Of a DNA stretch of 48,266 bases, positions 26,699 to 35,642 are shown in pieces. This stretch comes from an uncultured Muribaculaceae bacterium (lineage in GTDB: Bacteria; Bacteroidota; Bacteroidia; Bacteroidales; Muribaculaceae), in contig CAMXAZ010000016.1 of the NCBI GenBank assembly GCA_947179295.1, positions 1 through 48,266 on the forward strand, in the 5' to 3' direction. The notes below the pieces were generated by a model. It worked only from the letters and a program-made list of their open reading frames with translations. It made no database searches and was not told the DNA's origin. Every line of letters starts with the position of its first letter. Position 1 is the first letter of the stretch. Position numbers and translations under genes: made by a program.

Positions 26699-29080
26699 AT
26701 GAAAAGATTTGCAATATTCACCTTGGTGGCATTGCTCTGCTCTATGTTCGGATTTGCCGAGACCACAGGACGTCTTGAAGCATTTCCGGGAGCCGAGGGC
26801 TATGGCCGCTACACGTCAGGTGGTCGCGGTGGAGCTGTTTATCATGTAACAACTCTTGAAGACAACAACAATCCCGGTTCTTTCCGTTATGCCTGCAATC
26901 AGTCAGGTCCGAGAACTATTGTCTTTGATGTTTCAGGAACAATACATCTGACTTCTGAACTCAAACTAACAAACGGCAACCTCACCATAGCCGGACAGAC
27001 CGCTCCCGGCGATGGTATCTGCATTGCCGACTATCCTTTCTCGATCAGTGCAAACAATGTCATCATCCGTTTCATGCGTTTCCGTCTCGGCAATAAGAAT
27101 GCCACTGCCGGTGGTGCCGACGGCTGGGATGCTCTCGGATGTCTTGACCACAAGCACATCATCATTGACCACTGTTCTGTCAGCTGGAGCCTTGACGAAT
27201 GTCTGTCATTCAGCGGAACCAGCTACACAACCGTGCAGTGGTGCATCGTGTCTCATTCCCTCGTTCACTCAGGCCACTCAAAGGGCAATCACGGCTACGG
27301 TGGCAACTGGGGCGGTGAGTATGCTTCATATCATCATAATCTGATGGCTCACCACACTTCACGTGCTCCCCGCCTTGGCCCGCGTCCGTCGACCCAGCTC
27401 AAAGAGTACATGGACATGCGTAACAATGTCATCTACAACTATTCCGGTGAAGGTTGCTACGGTGGTGAAGGCATGAATGTCAACATTGTCAATAACTACT
27501 ACATTCCCGGTCCCGGTAATAAATATGTCACAGCTACAGGCTCTACCGCCTATAAGGCTTCGCGTGTTGCCGGTATCGGTGTGCGTACAGTCGATTATGT
27601 CACAAATGCCCCGGCCTATGCGGATGCACTCCATAAAATCGGCACATATTATGTAGACGGCAATGAAAATAAGAGTGTCTCTGCCGTCAAGGATGACAAC
27701 TGGGCAAATGGTATCTACAATCAGATTTCCTGGTCTGACTGGGATGATCTTGCCACTACAAACACACAGAGGGAAGCAATCAAAAAGCAGATGAAACTCG
27801 ACAAGCCTATCGAGTTTGAATATACCACTACGCATACAAGCCAGAATGCATATGCTCAGGTTGTCAATTTTGCCGGAGCATGTCGGATGCCAGGTTTTGC
27901 TCCCATCCGTGATGCCTATGACGCTTCGATTCTTGCGAATGCCAGGGCTGCTACAACAGTGATGGGTACCGGTAATGAGTATGATAACAGCGGTAATCTT
28001 ACAGGCAACAAGATGGGAACAGGCTTTATCAATACCGTAGACGATATCGAATACCCGTCTACATATAAGGCCGGTGTTGATTATGATGCCACTACCAAAC
28101 TCCCTATTCTTAAATCAGAAGCAGCTCTCAAGGACACTGACGGTGACGGTATGCCCGATGAATATGAGACTAAGAACGGTCTCAACCCCAATGATCCTTC
28201 AGACGGCGCCCAGCGTTCAAAATCAGGATTTACAAATCTTGAAGTCTATCTGAATTCTCTGGTACAAACTCTGATGGACAGATGTGTGTCCGGAGGCAAG
28301 CTTCTTAACGGACAGCTTACCTACAATGATGCCGCAGTTACCCTCCCGGTATTTGACATAAACCTTTACAATGCCGCTGAAGATCCTGTGAATGACAATA
28401 GTGTCAACAGCTATAATCCTTCAGGCGGTGGCGATGACGAAGATGACGCTCCGGGTAAAATTTCGGTTAACCCTGAAAAACTCACATCGTTCGGCGCAAA
28501 TGAGACCCTTTATGAAGATGACAACATCAAGATCGCCACATATTACGCCACTACCGGCGGTGGTGACGGAAAGGCTTATGTCTATCCCGACGGACAGTCA
28601 TTCTTCGGCTGGATCGAAATGCGTGGTAAAGCTCCTTCTGCAGCTAATCCTGCAGGCGAACAGGATTCCAAATCTCCTCTGATTGTGACTGTCAAAAATG
28701 CTCTTACGCTGACGGCATATCTTCGCACAGGCGGCAACAAGGAGAATGCCGTAAATATGTATGATCAGGCTAACCCCACGGTTGCATTGACAAAGGTAGC
28801 TGACAGCGAAGAAGATCCGACAAGCAGCTCAAACAGCTTCTGGCAGTTTACCTGGACTCTTCCTGCCGGCACATATACTTTGACCGAAGTTTCAGGAACC
28901 GGTCGTGTCTCCGGCTTCTGCTATGAGCTTGGCGACCAGTCCGGCATCGAGGATATCGTCATTGATCCCGCCAAGCCTCAGGGCAACGGCAAGATCTACA
29001 ACATCATGGGTGTCGAAGTCAAGGAGCCGCTGCTCCCCGGCATCTATATCCGTGACGGAAAGAAGTTCCTTGTGAAATAA
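26699..29080 (+). CDS. Secreted pectate-lyase-like protein with T9SS-type tail
   Basis: 793 residues. A signal peptide (1-20) is followed by a right-handed beta-helix of the PL1 pectate-lyase type, about 25-430 (FPGAEGYGRYTSGGRGG, VYHVTTLEDNNNPGSFRY, DHCSVSWSLDE, HHTSRAPRLGPRP). A thrombospondin-type-3-like Ca2+ motif, DTDGDGMPDEYE, sits near 480. A beta-sandwich-like domain follows (about 575-735). The C-terminal tail reads KIYNIMGVEV...PGIYIRDGKKFLVK, typical of type A sorting domains of the type IX secretion system. It would cleave polygalacturonate by beta-elimination if active. Exact PL subfamily and substrate are unproven. It is the first of two related genes in tandem. Confidence 0.85.
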   Translation: MKRFAIFTLVALLCSMFGFAETTGRLEAFPGAEGYGRYTSGGRGGAVYHVTTLEDNNNPGSFRYACNQSGPRTIVFDVSGTIHLTSELKLTNGNLTIAGQTAPGDGICIADYPFSISANNVIIRFMRFRLGNKNATAGGADGWDALGCLDHKHIIIDHCSVSWSLDECLSFSGTSYTTVQWCIVSHSLVHSGHSKGNHGYGGNWGGEYASYHHNLMAHHTSRAPRLGPRPSTQLKEYMDMRNNVIYNYSGEGCYGGEGMNVNIVNNYYIPGPGNKYVTATGSTAYKASRVAGIGVRTVDYVTNAPAYADALHKIGTYYVDGNENKSVSAVKDDNWANGIYNQISWSDWDDLATTNTQREAIKKQMKLDKPIEFEYTTTHTSQNAYAQVVNFAGACRMPGFAPIRDAYDASILANARAATTVMGTGNEYDNSGNLTGNKMGTGFINTVDDIEYPSTYKAGVDYDATTKLPILKSEAALKDTDGDGMPDEYETKNGLNPNDPSDGAQRSKSGFTNLEVYLNSLVQTLMDRCVSGGKLLNGQLTYNDAAVTLPVFDINLYNAAEDPVNDNSVNSYNPSGGGDDEDDAPGKISVNPEKLTSFGANETLYEDDNIKIATYYATTGGGDGKAYVYPDGQSFFGWIEMRGKAPSAANPAGEQDSKSPLIVTVKNALTLTAYLRTGGNKENAVNMYDQANPTVALTKVADSEEDPTSSSNSFWQFTWTLPAGTYTLTEVSGTGRVSGFCYELGDQSGIEDIVIDPAKPQGNGKIYNIMGVEVKEPLLPGIYIRDGKKFLVK

Positions 29081-29121
29081 TAAGGGGTGATAATCCCTTG
29101 GATATGAAATATTAACTCTCT

Positions 29122-29153
29122 CGGCAGGGGCGCTTGAAAAGGCGTTCCTGCCG
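29122..29153 (+). terminator. Hairpin between the two lyase genes
   Basis: A 12-bp stem with two G-U pairs (29122-29133 with 29142-29153, core CGGCAGG/CCTGCCG) and an 8-base loop, followed by TGAATTTTATG. It may attenuate transcription between the genes. Because it ends on the GTG at 29153, that codon is an unlikely start for the next gene. Confidence 0.55.
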
Positions 29154-29176
29154 TGAATTTTATGAAAGTGTATATG

Positions 29177-32152
29177 ATGAAACGGATTAATTTGCTGACA
29201 GTCGCCATGCTGCTGGCTTCAAGTGGCTATGCCTTGCCTCCTGACGGTTTCCCGCGTTCGATGCGACCTGACCGTCAGCGTAAGGTGATGCAAAAAGAAA
29301 CGGTACCCTCCGTATGGATCAGGCCTTCGGTAGCCGCTTTCCCAGGCGCAGAGGGCTTCGGCATGTGGACCACCGGCGGCCGTGGCGGCCGGGTGTATCA
29401 TGTCACGACTCTTGATGACAATGACAGTCCCGGTTCATTCCGCTATGCCTGCAATCAGTCCGGCCCGCGAACAATCGTTTTTGATGTCGACGGCACTATT
29501 TTCCTGAAATCGCCCCTGCGGCTTGAAAATCCGGATGTGACGATAGCCGGACAGACCGCTCCCGGCGATGGAGTCTGCATTGCCGACTATCCGTTTCTCA
29601 TCCAGGCCGACAATGTGATAGTCCGTTTCATGCGTTTTCGTCTCGGCGACCGTGAAGTGGCCCATCACGAAGGCGACGGTCTCGGCGGCAGCGGTCATCG
29701 CAATGTGATGGTTGACCATTGCTCCGTGAGCTGGAGCATTGACGAGTGCATCTCGGTCTACGGTATGACTGACTTCACCGTGCAGTGGTGCATCGCATCC
29801 CACAGTCTCCATAACAGCGGCCATCAGAAAGGTGCTCACGGCTACGGCGGAAACTGGGGCGGCAGCGGCGCAAGCTATCATCACAACCTTGTGGCAAACC
29901 ATACGTCGCGCACACCGCGTCTCGGACCGAGCCCGCACACCCAGACTGACGAGCGCATGGATCTGCGTAACAACGTGATCTATAACTACGGCTCAAACGG
30001 ATGCTATGGAGGCGAGGGCATGACTGTGAACATAGTCAACAATTATTTTAAACCCGGCAAGACCACAAACACCATGCCTGAGCGCATAGCGGGTCCCGGA
30101 ATACGCACCGTGCAGTACTGTCTCAACGGCCGCGGGCTTGCTGAAGACTATAACCGCCTGTTCGGCACAAGCCTGAGCCGCGACGATGTCAAAGGCTTGC
30201 GTGAGGGCAAGGGGCGCAAGGGTGTGAACCGCGTTAGTGTAGGCAGGCGCATTTTTGAGATCGACATGGCCGACAACAGTATCGAAGTTGACGGACATAA
30301 ACTGAAAATAGACTGGAACGTATGGCGCCCGATGCTTCACAAATGGGGCCGCTTTTATGTGAGCGGCAACGAGAACCATGACATCGCAGCAGTCGGAGCC
30401 GACAACTGGGGCGTAGGCGTCAAGCGCCAGATAAAACCTGCCGGCTGTGACGGTTATTGGGATAAATCCATTGCGGATGAAATCCGTCTCGATGAGCCTA
30501 TGGACTTTGAGACGGTGACTACCCATACAGCCCGCGAAGCCTATGAACGGGTGCTCGACTGCGCCGGAGCCTCGCTTTGCCGTGATGCCTATGACAGTCT
30601 TGTCATCAGTGACGTGCGTGAGGGCAATGCGTCATTCGGCAAAAACGGCATCATTGACACTCAGGATGAGGTTGTCTATGCCGACGGATCGCGCGGCTGG
30701 CCTGCTCTGAACAGCGGTGTGGCTCCGGCCGACACTGACGGCGACGGGATTCCCGATGACTGGGAAAGGTCCAACGGTCTTGATCCGGATGATGCTTCTG
30801 ACGGCAGTCTCATAGGTAAATCAGGTTACAGCAATCTGGAGCTCTATATGAATTCTCTGGTCGCCGATGTGATGGAGGCCGGGCTGAAAGGCGGGACACA
30901 GTCTGCTCAGATACGCGAGACATCCTCTTCTGATTTCGGCCGGAAGTTTGAAGACCGCACCCTGCGTGTCGACTATCTCTTCACAGCCACTCCCGCCGGC
31001 GGCAGAGCGGTATCTCTTGCCGGTCAGTCGGGAATCGACGGATGGGCCGGCCGGCGCCATAGAATGTCGGAACTGCCTTTGCTTGGAAACGGCACGGTCA
31101 CAATGGTTTCAGAGGCCGACGGTGACACGCTCTACCGCACATCGTTCTCTTCTCTCTATCATGAGTGGCTTACCACCGAGGAGGCTTCAGAAGTAGCAAA
31201 GGCTTTCGAGCACACGGTGCTTCTGCCTTATCCGGTCTCTCCGGCCCGCATAAGCGTCGAGCTGCTTGACAACCGCCATAAGCCTATAGCCTCGATGACC
31301 CACCGGTTTGATCCGAAAGATATTCTGATCACGAGGAAAGGCCACGGCCGGGTGGCGGAGCACCGCTACATCCACCGTGGCGGTGATCCGAAGGATGCCA
31401 TAGATGTGGCTATTCTTGCCGAGGGCTATACAAGAGCGGAGATGGACAGTTTCTATCGTCATGCCCGTACGGCAGTCGATGCAATACTTTCCTACGAGCC
31501 GTTCAAGTCGCGGGCCGACAAGTTCAATTTTGTCGCCGTGGCCACACCTTCGGCCGATTCCGGCGTGAGTGTGCCCCGTCTGGGCGAATGGAAATCCACG
31601 GCATTCTCTTCGCATTTCAGCACATTTTATTCTAACCGCTATCTGACGAGCCTGCATGTCAGGGATATTCATGACGCCTTGGCCGGAATACCTTATGAAC
31701 ATATCATAATTCTGGCAAACACTCCGGAGTATGGCGGCGGTGGCATATATAACAGCTATACGCTGACCACTTCGCGTCACGCGAATTTCCGGCCTGTGGT
31801 GGTCCATGAATTCGGCCACAGTTTCGGCGGCCTGGCTGATGAATATTTCTATGAGACCGAGACCAATGACGAGGCCTATCCCGCAGATGTGGAGCCTTGG
31901 GAACCGAACATCACCACGCTGGTCGATTTTGAGAGCAAGTGGAAAGATCTGATTCCCAAAGGCGCACCGCAGCCCACGCCGGTTTCTGAAGCATCCAAAT
32001 GGCCCGTAGGACTTTATGAGGGTGGCGGTTACTCTTTTCATGGAGTGTATCGGCCCGCCGATGACTGCCGTATGCGCACCAACACAGCTCCTGACTTCTG
32101 CCCGGCCTGCCGCAGAGCCATGACCCGCCTGATCGACTTCTACACAGAATAG
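29177..32152 (+). CDS. Pectate lyase - M64 metallopeptidase fusion
   Basis: 991 residues from the ATG at 29177 (MKRINLLTVAMLLASSGYA, a type I signal peptide); ATGs at 29162 and 29174 and a GTG at 29153 are alternatives. Residues about 52-470 are a PL1-type beta-helix very similar to the preceding protein (FPGAEGFGMWTTGGRGG, DHCSVSWSIDE, NHTSRTPRLGPSP). A Ca2+-type motif DTDGDGIPDDWE lies near 519. Residues about 590-730 match the M64 N-terminal domain (FEDRTLRVDYLFTA, GWAGRRHRMSELPLLGNG). About 740-991 is the M64 (IgA-peptidase family) catalytic domain with the zinc motif HEFGHSFGGLADEY at 877-890. It has no sorting tail. One intact frame joins a polysaccharide lyase to a protease. Confidence 0.88.
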   Translation: MKRINLLTVAMLLASSGYALPPDGFPRSMRPDRQRKVMQKETVPSVWIRPSVAAFPGAEGFGMWTTGGRGGRVYHVTTLDDNDSPGSFRYACNQSGPRTIVFDVDGTIFLKSPLRLENPDVTIAGQTAPGDGVCIADYPFLIQADNVIVRFMRFRLGDREVAHHEGDGLGGSGHRNVMVDHCSVSWSIDECISVYGMTDFTVQWCIASHSLHNSGHQKGAHGYGGNWGGSGASYHHNLVANHTSRTPRLGPSPHTQTDERMDLRNNVIYNYGSNGCYGGEGMTVNIVNNYFKPGKTTNTMPERIAGPGIRTVQYCLNGRGLAEDYNRLFGTSLSRDDVKGLREGKGRKGVNRVSVGRRIFEIDMADNSIEVDGHKLKIDWNVWRPMLHKWGRFYVSGNENHDIAAVGADNWGVGVKRQIKPAGCDGYWDKSIADEIRLDEPMDFETVTTHTAREAYERVLDCAGASLCRDAYDSLVISDVREGNASFGKNGIIDTQDEVVYADGSRGWPALNSGVAPADTDGDGIPDDWERSNGLDPDDASDGSLIGKSGYSNLELYMNSLVADVMEAGLKGGTQSAQIRETSSSDFGRKFEDRTLRVDYLFTATPAGGRAVSLAGQSGIDGWAGRRHRMSELPLLGNGTVTMVSEADGDTLYRTSFSSLYHEWLTTEEASEVAKAFEHTVLLPYPVSPARISVELLDNRHKPIASMTHRFDPKDILITRKGHGRVAEHRYIHRGGDPKDAIDVAILAEGYTRAEMDSFYRHARTAVDAILSYEPFKSRADKFNFVAVATPSADSGVSVPRLGEWKSTAFSSHFSTFYSNRYLTSLHVRDIHDALAGIPYEHIIILANTPEYGGGGIYNSYTLTTSRHANFRPVVVHEFGHSFGGLADEYFYETETNDEAYPADVEPWEPNITTLVDFESKWKDLIPKGAPQPTPVSEASKWPVGLYEGGGYSFHGVYRPADDCRMRTNTAPDFCPACRRAMTRLIDFYTE

Positions 32153-32240
32153 TCAGCCGCCGGTCGAGACCCCATTACGCTGTTACATGCAAATTCTTGC
32201 ACAATAATAATTTCTCAATTCATAATGATGGCTGAAAAGT

Positions 32241-32271
32241 TTTGATAAATAAATTAAAATCCTTACCTTTG
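32241..32271 (+). promoter_or_regulatory. Promoter of rpmE2
   Basis: TTTG (32241-32244) and TACCTTTG (32264-32271) with 19-base spacing, a full consensus match. The leader before the ATG at 32345 is about 66 bases. Confidence 0.75.
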
Positions 32272-32344
32272 CACCGCCATTACGAATCTACGCGTCCTAC
32301 CAGCGCAACGATAACTTCTGACAACAAAAAAATCACGAAATAAA

Positions 32345-32599
32345 ATGAAAGCAGATCTCCATCCTTCCAACTACCGCGAAGTAGTATTCAAGGACATGTC
32401 GAACGATGAAATCTTCATCACTCGCTCCACTGTAGCCTCAAAGGAAACAATCGAAGTTGACGGCGTGACCTATCCCCTGGTTAAGCTTGAAATCACCAGC
32501 TCGTCACACCCCTTCTTCACCGGTAAGCAGAAGCTTGTCGATACCGCCGGTCGCGTGGACAAGTTCATGAGCCGTTACGGCAACCGCAAGAAGAAATAA
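32345..32599 (+). CDS. rpmE2: 50S ribosomal protein L31, type B
   Basis: 84 residues ([20 protein letters not shown], then [23 protein letters not shown]), matching the type B L31 family in length and sequence. It lacks the CxxC zinc-binding cysteines of type A L31, so it is the zinc-independent form, which in several bacteria replaces type A when zinc is low. Here it is a monocistronic gene with its own promoter and terminator. Confidence 0.96.
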   Translation: MKADLHPSNYREVVFKDMSNDEIFITRSTVASKETIEVDGVTYPLVKLEITSSSHPFFTGKQKLVDTAGRVDKFMSRYGNRKKK

Positions 32600-32626
32600 T
32601 CCATTCTTCACGGAACAAAGAATCAG

Positions 32627-32661
32627 CCGGCGTCCTGCAGCATTTGTCTGCGGGACGCCGG
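32627..32661 (+). terminator. Terminator after rpmE2
   Basis: A 14-bp stem with one U-G pair (32627-32640 with 32648-32661, core CCGGCGTCC/GGACGCCGG), 7-base loop, then TTTCTTTAT. Confidence 0.85.
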
Positions 32662-32711
32662 TTTCTTTATATGTGATGTTTTGAATCGGTTTTGCGTAGC
32701 CATCCGGGGCG

Positions 32712-32829
32712 GTAAATCGGTGTCCTCGACCGGACACCACAATTTATTGAATGTCTTTCCCCCCCGACACCTACGCGCTGTGCGCTGCGGTGTCGGGGGC
32801 TACGAGTAAATCAGTGTCCTCCGGACACC
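32712..32829. repeat. Intergenic repeat cluster (GTGTCC palindromes)
   Basis: Two near-identical units, 32712-32738 and 32806-32829 (GTAAATCGGTGTCCT / GTAAATCAGTGTCCT then CCGGACACC), differ by one base and a 3-base insertion, and each is itself an inverted repeat. Between them lies a perfect 11-bp stem CCCCCGACACC/GGTGTCGGGGG (32761-32771, 32789-32799). This looks like REP-type or MITE-like non-coding repeat DNA. Confidence 0.65.
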
Positions 32830-32925
32830 CGCTGGCTGCGGATTTTAACACCCCATTTTTTACATTGACTCCAAAAAAATCCGTATAATCGGTGTTAAAA
32901 GTAAACATACTCAAAGAATTTGATG

Positions 32926-32933
32926 TATCTTTG
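32926..32933 (+). promoter_or_regulatory. Promoter -7 element of the LysM gene
   Basis: TATCTTTG, a TAnnTTTG match 24 bases before the ATG at 32957. It argues against a longer start overlapping the promoter. Confidence 0.6.
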
Positions 32934-32956
32934 TGGAAGTTTTTAGTCATAAGCAC

Positions 32957-34798
32957 ATGAAATTTCGTAGACTGACCATATCTGCCCTCTGTTCTCTCGC
33001 ATTGGCAGCCGGCATCACGGCTGACGCCGCAGTGAAAGACCTGCCTGTCAAAGTGATAAACGGACGTTCATATCATTATTATACCGTAGAGAACAAGGAG
33101 ACCATTTATTCTCTCTGCCATAAGTTCGGCATCAGCAAAGACGAGCTTGTGAAGTTTAACCCCTCAGTGGCCGACGGACTGAAGTCAGGCTCGATGCTGT
33201 TCTTCCCGGTTGAAGAAAGCGAGGTGCTGACTCCGGACAATGCCAACCGTCACGGAGTGCGTATGCTGAGCCACACCGTGGCAAAAGGGGAGACTATCTA
33301 TGGAATCGCTAAAAAATACGGAATAAGCACCGATGCGCTGATTGAGCAGAACCCCGTAGTCCGCGAAGGGCTGAAGGCCGGTCAGACTCTTCATCTGACC
33401 GCTCCGGTTGTCGGCGAAGATAATTCAGCGGCCAGTGCAGCGGCTCCCGGAGCAGCCTCGCAGGGCACCACGGTAATCCGCACAGCTCCTGAAGGCTATA
33501 TAGTAAAAAAGAAAGAGACGTTTTATTCCATAGCCAATGCCCACGGAATCACCGTGGAGCAGCTTGAAGCCGCCAATCCGGGTATTACGATCCTGAAAGA
33601 AGGCCAAGTGCTGAGCATTCCGGCTCCGCAGGGAGCAGTAGCGGCAGAGCAGCAGGCTTCTCCGTCAGGCCTGATTCCGGTCGGAACTGACGGCACGGTC
33701 TCAGTCGATGACCTTGCCCGTGCATCCGGTGTGACTCCGGAGGCTAAAGAGGAACTTTCGGTAGCGGTGGTATTGCCGTTTATGCTCAAGGAAGAAACAC
33801 CGTCAAAGAGTGCGCAGCGCTACACTGAATTCTATAAAGGATTTCTGATTGCCGTAGACAGTATGCGCCACAATGGAGTCCCGGTAAAAGTGACTGCCTA
33901 TGACACTGAAGGCTCCACTGCGAAAGTCCGTCAGCTGACTTCTGACAGCACCTTGAAAGCCCATCGCATGATAATAGCCCCCGATTCGTCAGACCAGCTG
34001 GCTATTCTCGGCGAATTCGGGCGTGACAACGGCATAAAAGTGCTCAACGCCTTTATAGTCCGCGATGAATGCTATCAGACCAATCCGGCCGTGATGCAAG
34101 GCAATATTCCCTCGCAGCGTATGATCGACAAGGCCGCTGAAGCAATTGCCGGACGACTGGCGTATTCGACTCCCGTCTTTGTATCTCTGGCAGACGGCGC
34201 GAATACGGATAAGTCAGACTTCATCTCGGCGCTTAAATCGCGTCTTGAGTCAAAAGGGATTGAGTGGAAGACCATCTCGGCCGAGGCAAAACTGACTCCG
34301 GCCGATCTAAAAAGCCTTAAGTCTGACGGGAACTACACATTTATACCGCTGTCTGCCCGTCAGAGCGATCTCAACCGCATAATGCCCGCTATCATAGAGT
34401 GGCGCGACAACGCCGGACTCCCGATGGTCAAGCTTGTAGGTTATCCTGAGTGGGTGACATTCCGCGGCGAGACTCTGCAGAACATGCACAATCTCAATAC
34501 CACGGTGTATTCGCGTTTCTTTGTCGACGATGACAACGTGCGCACCCGTCGCATGGAAGACCGCTTCAAAGGCTGGTATGGAGCCGGAATGGAAAATGCC
34601 ATACCGCGTCAGGGACTGCTCGGTTTCGACACCGGAATGTTCGTGCTGGATTATCTGAAGAACCCGGTTGCGCGTTATGACGGCGTGCAGAACGGCTATT
34701 CGTTCACGACTCCGGAAGGTGCCGAGGGGCAGTGCAACAATGTGCTTTATCTCATCAACTTCCGCACCGGCGGCCTAATTGAAAAAATCAATCTCTGA
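32957..34798 (+). CDS. Exported triple-LysM protein with binding-protein-like domain
   Basis: 613 residues from the ATG at 32957, which gives a clean signal peptide (MKFRRLTISALCSLALAAG...ADAA). Three LysM domains, at about 40-84 (YYTVENKETIYSLCHKFGIS), 106-148 (HTVAKGETIYGIAKKYGIS) and 181-222 (YIVKKKETFYSIANAHGIT), should bind peptidoglycan. Residues about 268-600 (SVAVVLPFMLKEE, FYKGFLIAVDSMRHNGVPVKV) resemble a type I periplasmic binding protein fold. The pairing suggests a wall-anchored sensor or scaffold. The stop overlaps the next ATG (TGATG), so it is coupled to the outer-membrane barrel gene. Confidence 0.85.
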   Translation: MKFRRLTISALCSLALAAGITADAAVKDLPVKVINGRSYHYYTVENKETIYSLCHKFGISKDELVKFNPSVADGLKSGSMLFFPVEESEVLTPDNANRHGVRMLSHTVAKGETIYGIAKKYGISTDALIEQNPVVREGLKAGQTLHLTAPVVGEDNSAASAAAPGAASQGTTVIRTAPEGYIVKKKETFYSIANAHGITVEQLEAANPGITILKEGQVLSIPAPQGAVAAEQQASPSGLIPVGTDGTVSVDDLARASGVTPEAKEELSVAVVLPFMLKEETPSKSAQRYTEFYKGFLIAVDSMRHNGVPVKVTAYDTEGSTAKVRQLTSDSTLKAHRMIIAPDSSDQLAILGEFGRDNGIKVLNAFIVRDECYQTNPAVMQGNIPSQRMIDKAAEAIAGRLAYSTPVFVSLADGANTDKSDFISALKSRLESKGIEWKTISAEAKLTPADLKSLKSDGNYTFIPLSARQSDLNRIMPAIIEWRDNAGLPMVKLVGYPEWVTFRGETLQNMHNLNTTVYSRFFVDDDNVRTRRMEDRFKGWYGAGMENAIPRQGLLGFDTGMFVLDYLKNPVARYDGVQNGYSFTTPEGAEGQCNNVLYLINFRTGGLIEKINL

Positions 34799-35523
34799 TG
34801 GCTGGAAAGGTATTTCGTATGATTGCCGGACGGGTCGGGCTGCTTGTTGCGCTGGCACTCCTGCTGCCTGTCACTGTGATGGCCCAGAGAGAATACTCGC
34901 CAAACTTCTCGATCGGAGGAAAGGCGGGGGCTACATTGTCGCGCATGTCATTCAGCCCTGAGGTGCATCAGAAATTCACCCAGGGACTCACTATGGGTCT
35001 TTCCTGCCGCTACACGGAGGAGAAGATCTTCGGTCTGATCGGAGAGATCAACGTGACGCAGCGCGGATGGGCCGAGGATTTTGCTAAGGACGAAGCGCCG
35101 GAATTCAGATATTCACGCACTCTGACCTATGTCTCGATCCCGGTGATGACACATATCTATTTCGGGTCACAGAAAGTCCGTGGTTTTTTCAATCTCGGAC
35201 CTGAGGTGGGATTTTTGCTCGGCAGCTCGATTGATGCCAATTTCGATTATAACAATTATCAAGACGTACCAAATTTTCCAAAACCGGAAACTTTCCGAAC
35301 GAATGAGCAGCTGGCAATGGCAGTAGACCGCAAGTTTGACTACGGTATTGTCGGTGGGGCCGGTATGGAGCTTGTGATAAAGCGCCGCCACTCCATAATG
35401 CTCGAAGGCCGCTACTATTTCGGCCTTGGAAATATCTTCAAGGATTCAAAGCGTGATTTCTTTGCGGCCTCACGTAACAACTCGATAGAGATTTCTCTGA
35501 AGTATATGATACGTGTGAAATAA
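34798..35523 (+). CDS. PorT-family outer-membrane beta-barrel protein
   Basis: 241 residues: a signal peptide (about 1-30, ending VMAQ) and then a predicted eight-stranded barrel typical of the OMP_b-brl_2/PorT-like family (FSIGGKAGATLSRMSF, GLSCRYTEEKIFGLIGEIN, VSIPVMTHIYFGSQKVRGFFNLGPEVGFLLG, terminal SIEISLKYMIRVK). It is coupled to the LysM protein by a one-base overlap. A link to the type IX secretion system (PorT) is possible, but this family is large and most members have no known role. Confidence 0.82.
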   Translation: MAGKVFRMIAGRVGLLVALALLLPVTVMAQREYSPNFSIGGKAGATLSRMSFSPEVHQKFTQGLTMGLSCRYTEEKIFGLIGEINVTQRGWAEDFAKDEAPEFRYSRTLTYVSIPVMTHIYFGSQKVRGFFNLGPEVGFLLGSSIDANFDYNNYQDVPNFPKPETFRTNEQLAMAVDRKFDYGIVGGAGMELVIKRRHSIMLEGRYYFGLGNIFKDSKRDFFAASRNNSIEISLKYMIRVK

Positions 35524-35577
35524 GCAACGTCCGGACTTAGAGATTGTTTTTTAACAAGATCTTAATATACAACACGA

Positions 35578-35628
35578 CATCCCCCGCACATTCAACCGTG
35601 ATCTGACTCAGGTGATGTGCGGGGGATG
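35578..35628. terminator. Bidirectional terminator hairpin
   Basis: A perfect 14-bp stem CATCCCCCGCACAT/ATGTGCGGGGGATG (35578-35591, 35615-35628) with a 23-base loop, between the convergent barrel and SDR genes. Confidence 0.75.
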
Positions 35629-35642
35629 ACCGTTATGATGCC

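Larger units (their letters stand above)
32600..32956. other. Gene-free region with terminator, repeats and promoter
   Basis: 357 bases. It begins with the rpmE2 terminator (listed separately), then carries a cluster of inverted and direct repeats (32712-32829), then the promoter element for the LysM gene (32926-32933). Short minus-strand open frames here run through the hairpins and look spurious. Confidence 0.6.

Noticed and set aside
29153-29176. GTG, or the ATGs at 29162 and 29174, as the start of the lyase-peptidase fusion.
   Set aside because: The GTG falls on the arm of the hairpin at 29122-29153, and the ATG at 29177 gives the cleanest signal peptide. The choice among the ATGs remains slightly uncertain.
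32771-32956. A 61-codon minus-strand frame across the repeat cluster.
   Set aside because: It runs through hairpins and the opposing promoter, with no conserved features.
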